Below are positions 12,138 to 23,800 of a stretch of DNA of 64,000 bases, one piece after another; position 1 is the stretch's first letter, and every line of letters starts with the position of its first letter. The position numbers were made by a program, and so were the translations under genes. The notes beneath the pieces are model-generated. The model saw only the letters and a list, made by a program, of their open reading frames with translations, was not told the origin of the DNA and made no database searches. Origin of the DNA: Paramyrothecium sp. XJ0827 (Eukaryota > Ascomycota > Sordariomycetes > Hypocreales > Stachybotryaceae). The stretch is from positions 1,364,001-1,428,000 of the forward strand of contig JAJFPB010000005.1 in assembly GCA_020881915.1 (NCBI GenBank), given 5' to 3'.

Positions 12138-15100
12138 GTAAGATGTGTGTTGTAGAAGGCATGGAGCAGAGGATGAAAGATCGTGGGCTGTATCGACATC
12201 CGGGGAAAATGGCGTGTTCCTGGCCAGTCAAGGTGGTGGGAGGGACGGATATCGCGGGACCTTTTTCGGAGGGATGGCCCGGGAGAGAAGAGGTATGGAA
12301 GGAAAAAGAGGCACCACGAATGGGAGGCTAGACTAGCGAAGCGGGCCAAACAGCCACCTGAGGGCCGTGAAGCTCGCGAGAGATGGAGAGAGAAAAAAAG
12401 AATGGGTCGGGAAGAAACCGAAGGTATGTCGTGAGGCTGATGATTTGACAGGAATTTGGACGGCTCTCGGCTCCGGTCAGAATGAGAGGGGGGGTTGGCT
12501 TGCCGTTTTAATCCAAAGCAAAGCAAAGCAAAAGCTATAGACTATGGCAGCCGACCTAGGTGTAAGGTGACAGAAACGAGGGAGCCAGGGGTCCGTGTTA
12601 ATGCCTGTGACGACTCAGGGAACGAGTTCCGAGAGGGAGCCAGGTCACTTTGGCGCGAGTACACGCTTGGCAGTGACCGACAGTCTGGTAATGGTTGAGC
12701 AGACAGGCAGGTTACCTTAGGGGAGCTACGGATAGATGACGAACTGGAGGGCAAGCCTCATTCGTGGAATAAGGAAAGGGGGCGTGCGTAGCGTCGTGTA
12801 GGAGAGAGATTGTGGAGATGAGAAGTCATGGATAGAGAGTGTTCAATTGTACGGCATAGAATCAAGAGAAGGTTCGGTGTTTGACGAAGAAAGGGGGGGG
12901 CGTCTCCTCCCAAGGTTGGGGGGCCTCTGGAAAACGGAAAAGAAGGACTAGAAGATCTCGGACGAAAAAGAACGGATCCCAAACGTCAGGGAAGGAGGGT
13001 CCGTGGCGCCGGACAGTAGCCTCTACAAGCTTAGGATGCTTATTAAAGAAGGAGAGAAGAAGAAGAAGACGAAGAAAAAAACATACGCCAACGTCAGTTT
13101 CAGTCTTATTTTGCTCTACCTTTGCCTTCTCTGGGTGCTTTCGCGAAGGGCCCGTCTACCGTGCGTTAGCAGCCGGACGGCGGGTACTACGGTACGGTGC
13201 ACAGCACATGCGCACCTCATCGAAAAACTACGGGTCCAGAATCGACTTGTTCCCTGCCCTGGGTTGAAATAGGCAAAGTTGGGGATAGTGCCGAGGCTCA
13301 AAAGGTTTCTAAATGGGGTTTGGTGACCCGCCTGACCGGGGCCGAGCAATAGCAAATTGTCAGGACTCCGATTCCGATGCAAGCATAGTTGTCGACCTGC
13401 GAGTACTTTACCTATCGCGGCAGCCCCAAGCAGGGGATTGGTTGGTCAGGGTTGAGGGGAGGGGGGCCAGGGAAGGCTATCGTTTGGCAGTCGGTCAAGT
13501 CTGCATCCAGGCCATCCACGACTGTGCATATCACAATTGCTGGGGAACGCTGGACAAGGCGCTTTCCTCCCCTCCCCTGCCCTCCCCTCATCCCTATCAA
13601 GCAACGGCAAGGGGCGCGGCAACCACCACCACTCTCTCCAAGAGGCCAGCGGACTTGCAGGGCGCTGAGTCTAGGCAAAACGCAGAGCCGTCAGCGAATG
13701 AATGCGTGCTTGGGGCCGGATGACCTGCACGCCGCGGGCCAGATCAAGGCTGGAAAGGGTTACATGGTCCGAATTACACTTCTAGGCCCCATGCTAGGCT
13801 GGGACACACGACATGGAACATGGGTTGTTGAAACGGGTAAGATTACGGTATGGTGCCGGGCAGATCGCCTGCCTACCTGCCCTTCCATATGAACCGATCG
13901 GCACCTCTCTGCTTTGATCCTTGCCGTGAACATTGTATGGGGTACGGTGAGAAAGCGGCAGCAGCAGCAGCAGTAGCAGCAGCCAAGCCGCGCCTATAAG
14001 GATATACCCAGTGTCTACCTTACCGTGCGGCAGACGTGTTGGTGCATGACAGGACAACATGTCCGAATTTCGAGTCATTGCTACTTCCGACTCAAGTGAT
14101 CAACAGGATCCACGACCACACGAGTCACTGCTGAAGAGATAACGCCGAGATTTGACTTGGCGAAGAAACACCAACTTGTGAGCAGAGCAGAGCGTGCATA
14201 CACATGCATTGATGCCTTTTGGGCGTGCATTGGGAACGCTCGAGAACCGGCAAGGGTAGCAGATCTCAAGGCCAAAAACTTGACGCGATGCCCGGAAACC
14301 GTCCGTCAAGCTCACGATGGCGGCCGGCGCGCCCTCGTCCCCTCCATCACCCCGAAGCTTGACACCATGAGATTGCGACCGCCAAAACCTTGCCTCTCTG
14401 TCCAAGAGCTGCGGACTGAAGACCCAAAATGCGCCGGCGCCGTTAGGGGGCCTGCCAGAAATGCATGACGCACGAACGGCAAAGAGCCCAGGCAAGGGAA
14501 AGGCCCAAACAGGGTCCAGTCTCCGTTTCACAAGACACGATACGCCAGCGCAAGCCCGGAGATTGTCGCCTCGAAACAGAAAACTCATAGCCCAGATAAA
14601 TCGCATCGAACCCCCCTCCCTCCCTTCCGGAGCAGGCGGTCTGAGCGCAACAAGACGGCGACCACAAAAAAAAGAGGGAGCCAGAAAAAAAAAATGAGGT
14701 ACCTCCAGTCTCCACCGATCCACCACCAGCACAGTAGGTACCGTAATGTCCGGTCACTTCCTACTGGGTGGTGTCCCTCTTGCTTGGCGTCCGCCCTCTT
14801 GACGTGCTTCCCCCCGGCCAAACGCAGGGCCACGCGGATTAGTTTCCCTTCTGGTATTGGAGCAGGATTCCTTTCGAGGAACTCGGCTTCTAGGCTCGGT
14901 CGCATAGGTCTTGGCTCTGGTGCTATGGCAGATGGCCAAACGCGCGGCTGCTGCTGCTACGCTGCTACTTTTGTACGCCCTGACCATTTTTTTTTTTACT
15001 GCTAAAGCTGTCCAGTCCAACTCCGTACCACGACGGCGGGCTCCGAGCGATGATGTACGGCCCCCGATGCGTCCGGAGCGAAGTCACCGGAGCAGCCAGA

Positions 15101-15736
15101 GAGGCCTCTTAACTCTCCCAGCAAGCCGCGTGATGTAGCATGCCATACTCGAGACGCCGGTCCTTGAAACGGGGTTTCCCCTTCTTTTTTCAACGTGCTC
15201 GTCCACTTGCCCTCTAAAGCGACCTCCATTCTCTATCCTTGGGTTACATGGTGTCAAACCCTAGCTGCACGTAATTGAACACCCCCCAAACACTTTCTGC
15301 CAACCATGCAAATTGGGGGCCAGTGCCAGACGCGAGATCCCACCCTCTCCCAGATCGCTTGGGGATCTCAAGTCCGTTTCCCCCCGTCCGTAATAGCCGC
15401 ATCTAGTTGATGCCCTTAGCCTCGGATTATTTGTCACCTCGGGTCTCGATCCGGCCCTGCTTGAAGCCAATATTTGTTAGCGCAATGTCATGGCAATATG
15501 CTCCTGCCACCCTACAGGCTAAGCCCTAGCGCAACTGCCGGTTTTCGAAGGATTTGATATTCTGATGTGTTCCATGACACCAACCTCATCGCTCAAGACA
15601 GGCCAGCACATACGTTCGCTAACCTAAGCCAGCGCCCCGACAAGGCATTTTACACTCCCACCACGTACCCAATGCATTCGTTCGAGAGCTCGGCGCAGCG
15701 TCTGACTCGAATTCGACTTGGGCTTTTAACGTCGGA
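12138..15736. other. Gene-free region upstream of the Zn2Cys6 gene
   Basis: Bases 12138-12480 are purine-rich on the plus strand, that is pyrimidine-rich on the coding strand of the Zn2Cys6 gene, which fits its promoter and leader. A CAG/TAG-type triplet run lies at about 13953-13982. Several open frames exist on both strands but they are antisense to each other, of low complexity and lack domains. I find no RNA gene. Confidence 0.6.
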
Positions 15737-15955
15737 CTAAGAGCCAGGCTCAGGTGCGGGTTCAGGGTGAGAACGCAGATCGTCCGGACATAGCACCGCC
15801 GTGCAGAAGCACCCGTCGCCCACCGGTATCGGCCTGCATACCGTCTTGCCGACTCTGAGGTCGCAGCAACAGCATTGCTCGATTTCTGCTGGAGTAGCCA
15901 TCACCGTTGAGCCGTAGAGGACCGCGGTCGTCGCAGTCAATGCTATGAAACGCAT
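15737..15955 (-). CDS. Small secreted cysteine-rich protein with one CCCC module
   Basis: One exon encodes 72 residues. Residues 1-20 form a secretion signal (basic MRF start, hydrophobic core, likely cleavage after VMA). The mature part, about 52 residues, contains one copy of the module C4-x8-C-x8-C-x-C-x4-C-P: four consecutive cysteines at 28-31, then C40, C49, C51 and C56, eight cysteines in all. A short acidic Pro-Glu-Pro tail follows. The same module occurs three times in the protein encoded 596 bp upstream on the same strand, so the two genes are paralogous neighbours. Eight cysteines could form four disulfides outside the cell (inference). It is not CFEM: the cysteine spacing differs. 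The function is unknown; effector-like or wall-associated roles are possible. Confidence 0.75.
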   Translation of the reverse strand: MRFIALTATTAVLYGSTVMATPAEIEQCCCCDLRVGKTVCRPIPVGDGCFCTAVLCPDDLRSHPEPAPEPGS

Positions 15956-16551
15956 GTTTTCAGTATGCTAAGTGATTTAACCGTAGGATGCGGGCGAACT
16001 GAGGATGGCCCGATGTCCAACGTTGAGCTTGCTGTAGCAATAAACAGGACGGCACGCCCTTGCTTTTAAAGAGGCTATTTACGCGCATCACATGCATCTT
16101 TGCATTCATACATCATTAGACACGATCGCATAGTTCCCCACCAAACGAACCGCGCCGCAATAGTTAACGGCACGGTTGGGCGAGATGGATAGCCCCAGGC
16201 ACTGCATAAAGGAAGTATGATGTCTAGGCATATGCAGAACCAGATCAACCATGTATTTCACAAGTTTAAGTTAAGAATACAATAAGATGGCACATTGCAT
16301 CATCTTGTGGAAGCTAAGATACACCTTTCAAATCTCTTGGCCCGGTCCGGACCAAGCTGCTGGTTCCAGCCATGCATGTCTGAGACATAATCATCTATAC
16401 CCACATCTTCAACCTCAAGCCACAAACCGTACGGTCAGTCTTCAGTGAAGTCGTCCCTCTCGGAGAAGTAATGTTGGTCCTGGTGGATAATGGAGGGCCC
16501 GGCAGGTTCAGCCAAAGTCTCGATAATCGGTGCAGTCCGTCAGCTGGAGGC
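15956..16551. other. Spacer between the two CCCC-module genes
   Basis: This 596-bp stretch should hold the promoter of the 72-residue gene and the 3' UTR of the 269-residue gene. It is somewhat AT-richer than its surroundings (about 16060-16330). No further copy of the cysteine module is visible. Confidence 0.6.
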
Positions 16552-17361
16552 TCAAGTTGGTGCCGGTGCCCCGATCGCAGGCTGGTTGGTCTGTAGTGGT
16601 GCGTCGCCCAGGGACAATGGCCAGACAGTTGGCACCCCGGGAGGGCAGAAACCCAAGGCGCAGATGCAGTCGCCTTGCCCTCTCAACTCGCACGTAACCT
16701 GTTGTTTTCCAACATCGCAGCAGCAGCAGGGTTCCGTGGCTAACGTCGGTGTTGGCACGGGAGGCAGCAGTGATTGCGCTGGCAGAGTTGGCTGTTGTCC
16801 GATAGGCGGTTTCGACTGCAATCCGGGGAACAGCAATGGGGCTAGTTGCTGTGAAGGCCTCGGCGTCTGCTGAGGGAAGATGTTATCAATGCGGATGGTT
16901 GGGGCGCCAAATGGGCAAGCGATTGCCGGGCAAATGCAGAGTCCGGGTTGCTTCTGGCAAGTGATAACACCGAAGAAAGAGTTGCAGCAGCAGCAGTCGT
17001 TCTGCGGTGGGCTGAAAAGATTGAGAAGATTGAGCCACCACGGAGACACAGGGCTCGTGAGAGGGCTCACAGGAACCGGAGCCGGAGCCGGAACAGGTAC
17101 GGGAGCAGGCGCAGGAGCAGGAGGCTGGGGGGTCGGAGTTGCAGCGGGCACGAATGGAACACCAGGGAAGATGGTTGGAGCGTTGGCCGGGCACACGACC
17201 GCTGGGCAAACACACTGGTCTGGTGGGATACCGTCGGTGCAGGAGATGGCACCCTTGGATATGTCGCAGCAGCAGCAACAATCGTCAATGGCTACTTTTT
17301 CGGGGGCCGGCAAAGCCAACGCAGCGCCCACCAGGACAAGTGCAGCAAGGACCAGACGCAT
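16552..17361 (-). CDS. Secreted protein with three CCCC cysteine modules and proline-rich linkers
   Basis: One exon encodes 269 residues. A signal peptide is clear (MRLVLAALVLVGAALA, cleavage about residue 16-17). Three copies of one module follow: C28-C57 (five adjacent cysteines), C123-C149 and C212-C239. Each reads C4-x8-C-x6-8-C-x-C-x4-C-P, and each is followed by a related [AV]-P-T-[IV] tail (residues 61-64, 153-156, 243-246). Linkers are rich in Pro, Ala, Val and Gln, with a PAPAPVPV-type stretch at about 74-100 as found in extended wall or extracellular linkers. No membrane anchor or catalytic motif is visible. With the downstream single-module gene it forms a two-gene family cluster, probably by duplication. 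I do not recognise the module as any named domain. Location outside the cell is inferred from the signal peptide and cysteine content. Confidence 0.8.
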   Translation of the reverse strand: MRLVLAALVLVGAALALPAPEKVAIDDCCCCCDISKGAISCTDGIPPDQCVCPAVVCPANAPTIFPGVPFVPAATPTPQPPAPAPAPVPVPAPAPVPVSPLTSPVSPWWLNLLNLFSPPQNDCCCCNSFFGVITCQKQPGLCICPAIACPFGAPTIRIDNIFPQQTPRPSQQLAPLLFPGLQSKPPIGQQPTLPAQSLLPPVPTPTLATEPCCCCDVGKQQVTCELRGQGDCICALGFCPPGVPTVWPLSLGDAPLQTNQPAIGAPAPT

Positions 17362-18822
17362 TGCGGATCTCGAGAGGCTGCTTCAAGAGAGGATGGATGA
17401 TTGGGGGGACTCGGTTGAAACAGGCGACCAGCGGATCCCGGCTGAAGATGAGAGGTCGTACCGAGAGGCCAGCACGGCGGGTAAGATTGTCAGACTGAGA
17501 GACAAAGGATCAGCATCGCACCAAAGACGAAGAGGAGCAGAAAGCGTGGTTTTTGAACTCCCGCGACCCTCATCTCGCGTGTGCGCCTGCCGTTTCTGAG
17601 ACATCTCCATGGACGTCATTCCAGCGCTGAATCACCATCCCCTCCTTCCTCACCCAGATGGTGCTCTGTATCCTCGCAACGGCCGCTATGGAAAGTGCTC
17701 ACCGGACAACAAAGAGAGGGGCAGGAGCAGTCTGGAAAAGTTCTGGGCCAACCTGCACCGCGTTAGCCTCCATGAACAAGGGGACAGAAACTATTTGCCC
17801 CCTCTATAGATGACATGGTTGAAGCAGTCGTTCTTCATCTGTTTGTCAACCGGGCCTCATCACAATCCATGTTCAGACTGGTTGTCGGAAAGCTCACAAG
17901 AGCAAGAAGTTGGCTTGACTTTGTTCTGGTCCCCCGGCGCAGGTCCACAGGACCCCTCCGAGTTGTTGATGCTACAATGTCTTCGAAAGTCCGTTGCTCC
18001 TGGAACGGTTGCTCGTCCACCGTCTCGGAAGCGAGTGCCCCACTCATCCCGAGATTCCAAGACATGTGCTGCTCGGCTGGTCGCTTATGGCTACGACAGA
18101 GCAAGTGCCGCGTCGTGCTGATGAGGCCGGTATAGTCGCTGTTCCTCGGTTGCAAATAGAAAGGGGAAACTGTCCCCTTCATTCAGTTATGTTCAGCTAT
18201 CGAGACTAGGTAAGCATGATCGACGGTCATGACTTGTCTGTTCCTTCTGAGAACGGTTACACTGCATGCGGTGGGGTAGATGCAGCAAACCTTTTTTCAA
18301 CACCTGCTATCTTGTTTACATCTACTCGCCTCAAGATACACGTGCATGGCTAAGATGCTGCTCATCTGTACCTTAGGGGAGGAACAGTAAGGTATGTCTC
18401 TGATGGCAAACACAATCACAAAGCCAGTCGGCTCTATGGTTTTGACAGACCCCGACTTACAAACTGCAGGCCAAAAAGCTGGCTTCATGTTTGTCCCTGA
18501 GGGACGGAAGCTGGCATTGATCCCAATTTGTCATATTTTAAGTATCATCGAATTCGAAAACAGTATCAGAGGTATCTGCACTAGAAATGCGAGAAGAAAC
18601 CTCTTATGGAACGTCACACCGAACACGCATTCCATCTCAAATATCCAAATTTTTTGCCAAGGGCCCAAGGTCCGTCACTGAGGCACCACAAAACCAGCAG
18701 CATATGAAGGAGAGAAAACTTTCAATTCATCATGAGATAAGCCATGCCTCCGCGCCAAAACATTAGCCGTTCATAATCGTACAACCACAAGCTAAGAAAA
18801 GATCCTTCAAAAGCACAGTATC
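17362..18822. other. Intergenic region between the CCCC gene promoter and the pacC 3' end
   Basis: It should contain the promoter of the three-module gene (about 17362-17800) and the pacC 3' UTR near 18700-18822. The open frames are antisense pairs without domains. I see no repeat or RNA gene. Confidence 0.6.
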
Positions 18823-20895
18823 CTAAGATCCAGGCATGCGCAGAATGGGGTACAGAGACGAGCCCTCTCGAGGGTGGTTCATCTCCCGCGGCACGCTCCT
18901 GGGACTCTTGACATCAATGTCCATGGCATCAGCGTCCCTCTGGGGCTGGTCGGTCTCATTCTCCTCCACAAAGTCCCGGCGCTCTAAGCGGTTTTGGACG
19001 TACTCGCGCAAGGTCTCGATCACACGCATGTTCTCCAACCAGCGGTCGTACTGCTCATCACGCTCTCGAGTGGCCTCACTTACGTCGGATTCAGATGATG
19101 GCGATCCGGCGGAGAGAGCTGATTCGCTGGCCTTGGGAGTGGCGGCAGGAGAGATATCCTCGCCACCGGGTCGAGGGAGCGGGCCACGAGCGCGCTGAAG
19201 CATACCACCGGAGTAGCGGCGACGCTCATTGCTTTCGAAGTTGGGACCTAGGGTGGCGGTGGCAGATTGACCGAATCCTTGGCTCACGGCCGGCAAGGTT
19301 GTCGGCAGGGTAGGGTACATGAGCGAGGAGGCCATTGAACTGTGCCGGGACTGGGGAGAAAGCGCAGAAGACGAAGGGCTCGGCGAATGGCCAGAAGTGT
19401 ACGACATCGAGCTGGACGGTGGAGTAACAGCGGGCGTGCCGGTGGAGGACAAGGCAGTGAGCGGCGATGCCATGCTAGCAGCAGAGACGGGTTGGTACGA
19501 GTCCGTGACGGGGATGCCTCCCGGTGCAGCGCTGCGCTGGATAGCGGTGGGAGACGGGCTGGTACGGTAGGTTCCGAAGCCGGTCTCGCTGGCATGGGGG
19601 TGGACAGCTGAAGTAGCGTGGGCCGAGTTCTCGTAAATGGTGTCTTGCATCTGGCCTAGAAGAGTGTCGAGCTGATGCAGGTCCTTCTGCGTCCTGGCGT
19701 TGGGCATGGGCAGGTAGTACTGCTGGGCTAGAGGGTTCTGAGTCGGTGCGGCGGGTCCGTGGACCACGGCGGACGCCGCGTGGTGTGGCATGTACTGCTC
19801 GGTAGCAGCCATGGGTCCGTTGGACATGGAGAGCGAGCCATGAAGAGGCAGCAGGGAGCGGCCAATCTGAGCGTACGATGATGGGTCAATCTGACGGCGC
19901 TTGGCGTTGCCAAAGAAGTCGTCAACCATGTCGAAGGTACGCTTGCGGTCGTAGCCCCCATGGGAGGCGCTGTAACCCAGATGATGGTCGGGCCTTGAGC
20001 TCAAAGGAGGCTGATTGAAGTACAGCCCGTAGTTGGTCGATGGCTGAGGGGCATAGTAACCACCTGGGTGACCAGCAGAGTGCGAGAAGGCCGTTGGAGC
20101 CGCACGCATCTGCCCGCTGTGGTCATAGTAGCTTGTTGGGCCTGGAATGCGCGTTAGCAACCGCTCTGAAGGGCTGCAAGAACAGCACGAGGACTCACCC
20201 TTAGGCACCTGGGGTCGGTAGTTCAGGCCGCCCTGGTTATCAGGGCCGGGGCGGGCCAGAACGGAATCATCGGCATGAGTCTGGCAATAAGAGTCAGCAT
20301 GGGCGAGTCCGAGAACGGAAAAGGGGTTGTTGCGAGATTGCGTACCTTGACGTGCTTCTTAAGATCCTGGGGCCTCTTGAAAGACTTGCCGCAGAACTCA
20401 CACTTGTGAGGCTTGAGGTTTACGTGCACACGAATGTGTGATGTGATGTGGTCGCGCTTCACAGTGGTGGTGCGGCACGAGTTCCACTGGCAAGTGAGGT
20501 TGAGGTTGTTGGTGCTCTTACGACCAACATGGCGCTCACAAATGTGTTCCTAGGATGCAGGATTAACTTTCTGTCTGCGTTGATACAGCGAGATTGGCTT
20601 TCCAACGGTGACGTTTGCGAAACGTCACAAGCCTGAACTGGACTTTACTTACGTAGAGAGTCTCGGGACTGGTGAACTTCTGGCCACAGGCGTTCCACTT
20701 GCAGGTGTGGGCGTCCTCGGCGGGCGCGGAGGAAGTTCCCTGGGAGGCGTTGGATGTGTTGCTGGACGGTGCAGGGGTCGTCGACTTGGAGTCGTTGCTG
20801 CTGCTACTTGAGCCAGATGATGGCTGCTGTTGCGGCTGGGACTGTTGCTGCTGCTGCTGCTGCTGCTGCGCAGGCTCTGGGACCGGCGGCGACAT
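18823..20895 (-). CDS. pacC: pH-response transcription factor PacC/Rim101
   Basis: Four exons (20895-20653, 20549-20346, 20280-20199, 20141-18823) give 615 residues. PacC is the zinc-finger factor that activates alkaline-expressed genes and represses acid-expressed ones after PalA/PalB-dependent processing (established). Finger 1 starts at C65 (CKWNAC) and is interrupted by intron 1 after ETLY. Exon 2 then holds EHICERHVG, the second finger CQWNSC...H...H and the third CEFCGKSF...LKKHVK. The region with [12 protein letters not shown] and [10 protein letters not shown] (about 243-266) matches the conserved PacC segment with its basic patch. Two PalA-binding YPxL motifs are present, YPTL at 452-455 and YPIL at 607-610, nine residues from the C-terminus. 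A poly-Gln run precedes the fingers. The region upstream is dense in PacC core sites, which fits autoregulation. Confidence 0.97.
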
Positions 20896-23800
20896 GGCGG
20901 ATTTTTAGTTGAGCCGATATGGGCCAACTTGTGGTTGTGAGTGGTGTGAGTGAGACAGCGACCCCGGTTGGATGAATAGGCCGGCAGGCGGGGGGCGACT
21001 TTGATGAGGCGCTGGACGGATGTTGTAACAGCGTCTGGTCTGGTCTGGTCTGTTCAGGGTTGCGCAAGACGACGGAAACTTGCGAAGAAGAAGGAGAATG
21101 AGAATAAGAATGAGAGGCAACGGGACGAGTTGATATGAGAGAGAAGCTGTTCGTCGTTTGGTCTTGGGGGGGGCCTCTGCTCCCTTTAGATTCACACAGC
21201 TACCTGAGTAAAAGAGGAAGGGCGACAGCGAAGTCTTGGCAGAGCCTTGGCGGTTTCTTGGCGAGATTTGCCAAGTAACGGCGGATTCGGAGGAACCTGA
21301 ATCGTGCTGCCTCAGCAGCGTCATGGATGCGGTCGCTCACTAACAGAGGGGACGCCGTCAGCCCATGGCGGAGAGACGAGCGCCAAGACGTGCCAAGCCT
21401 TGGCGGGCTGGGCACTGCCCCGCCGCGTCGAGCGTCGATTGGCCCCTGGACCCTCCCCTCCTCCTTCGCTCGCAGCCCAGCGGATCGAAGCACCAGGACG
21501 GTTTGTTTTCTGGCGGAACCCCGGGACTCTTGACCACGCCGAAAGCCAAAGGGCCTAAACAAGATTGGAGAGAGGCAAAAAAGCATGCTAGTCGCGGTAG
21601 CTGGTATGATGCAGCGCAGAGACACAAAGAGACACACCAAGGCCGCCTGCGCGGTCGAAGCGGGACAGTGTTTATTCGACCCAACGTCACCTGAGCGCCT
21701 TTTGAATCAACATCCGTTCCCGCCGCGGCGCCTCCGTTCATGTCGGTCTTGCTCGCGGCGCCCGCGGGCTCCTCCGGGGTCTCTGGCTGCTCTTGTGCGA
21801 ACCTGCTTCAGGCGCAAGGCTACGGCGTCGAGCCATCATTTATGATGCTGCTGCAGCAGGAATTCAGAGGACACAAGGTGGCTCAAAACACGGAAGCCGC
21901 ACGCATGATGTTTGTCTGCTCAGCCTGACCCGTGCCATCTTCAGCACGCCGTGGAAAGGACGGGGGATCATACCCAGCCAGCATAGTACTTATCCGACCT
22001 GCGTCGCCCACATTATCCGCTCGAGGGCTTTTGGTTTTCCTTTTTTCCCTTCTGCAATAGAACAAGGTTGAACGCTCTCGGTAATTACTATACCACAGTT
22101 GCAGAACCGGGATTACATGAGGTGATGGTGTGCTCATCAGCGCGCCCCCCCCTCCTCTCTCACTCCCCCGAGCAGGGTTACTAATAAGACGGAGCTGGCA
22201 CCGGAAAGCCGATGCCAGTTATGTGAGGCGCAACGCGTGCTGAATCGTACCGGAGGGATACCATGCCGTTTAATGAGTCGCGGAAGGGGGCGGATAAGAC
22301 AGGAAAGAAGGTTAATTCTGGCCAGGCCCGGAGCGGCTGGCCAATTGCTTCTACCAATGGCGCGGTTAAGGCTGGCACTGGTAAAGTGATAGCTGCAGCC
22401 GCTACGAGCAACTAAAAATGAAGTGCAGAAGAACAAATGCCCAGGATCTTCCATATCGTATCATCGGAGTTTGCACGGTCAACTGCCACACGGTCCCTCA
22501 CAAGCTTTGATTAAACGTAATGGCTAGTCCCGGGTATCTCAGCTATGTCTTGTCTTTGCATTACTCTTTTCTTCTTCCTCGATTTCCTCGAACCTTGCCG
22601 CCCATCCCCCCTCCGAGCCAGTGCCAAATACATATGAGGTAGTTAATCACGGAACGTCGCCAAGCCTCTCGGCGTGGCCTTGGCAGCCTGCGCAGGGGGG
22701 GGGGGGAGGAGGACCCAGCAGTCAGTGGTCAAGCAAGGGAAAACGTGTTGCGTTTCTTAACCAGACGTATGCCGAGCCATTTCTCTTTCTGCAACCAAGA
22801 CCTGAGAGAGCCAAGCTTTTTCCTTGTGCGGTCTTTGGGGGTAGGGGGGGCGGCATCACCCAATCCTTGGTTGCGCTTGCAAAGCCTCCCCTTGGATCCT
22901 CCGCAAATGCCACCCAATCCCAGTAAATGGGCCCCAACAGTGAGCTGGGCGCGCGTAATAGTCGAACAGTAGCGTACAGCCCCAAAGGAAGGGGGGGAAC
23001 GGCGGCAGCACCCAAGGGGAAGGAAAAGGCCAAGAGCCAAGAGCCAAGGAATGAGGGTGATGGCCGGCCCCTCGAACCCCCCGTCCAAGAGATCCGTGAA
23101 GTCTTGGCTCGAGTAAGGAGAGCGTACCAATTGGGGAGGAGGAGGAGAGGCATGTCTTCATCGAACTTTCATCATATCCGTCCTGGGATTTGTCCTTTCC
23201 CCCCTCGACCGCCCATTCCAAGGCAGACTCCTGTTTCTTTCCAATCTCTTGGTATTGCTAAATTAAAACCACAAATTACGCCGTTCTATCCGTTCGGCCC
23301 CAATCATCTGCTTCACCCCCGGCCGCCGGTGAAATCACCGGCAGCACGTGCTGGGCTTGGCAAAAGGGCGAACCCGAGTAGGCTCTATCTGTAAAAGACG
23401 ATCACATCGGGGAGCCGCAAAAGCAAAGAGGCGATTGTGGGTGCTAGCTTTGGGGCCAAGCAAGACGGACGGAGAGGCAAGCAACTGCCGATCCACTTCC
23501 TGCGATGTGATGGCGATATTCTTTTTTTCCCCTGCGGTGTCAGAGACGACGAGGACAATTCGGCCCCGCCTCCGGTGGCCTTGTCGCCCACCTGGCGTCC
23601 CCTTCAAGGGCTCAGCGAAACGAAAGATAAATTTTTGCGTCCTGTTACAGCACAGTACAGCACCTCGCCCACAATGCTTTGGCTGCATTTCGCTGGGCAA
23701 TGTCTGTGTCTGGTGCCCAGGAACGTCCGGGTCTGTGTCAGGTTATTGTGTGATTCGAACGGCCGCGCGTCCCCCCCCTTCCGTCGCAAAGCCAAGAAAA

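Noticed and set aside
14100..14732. Minus-strand open frame of 210 codons
   Set aside because: No recognisable domain, mixed composition and competing frames on the other strand.
16490..16873. Plus-strand open frame (127 codons) with Cys and Gly-rich sequence
   Set aside because: It lies opposite the three-module CCCC gene. The minus-strand frame has a signal peptide and regular cysteine spacing; the plus-strand frame is its low-complexity shadow.
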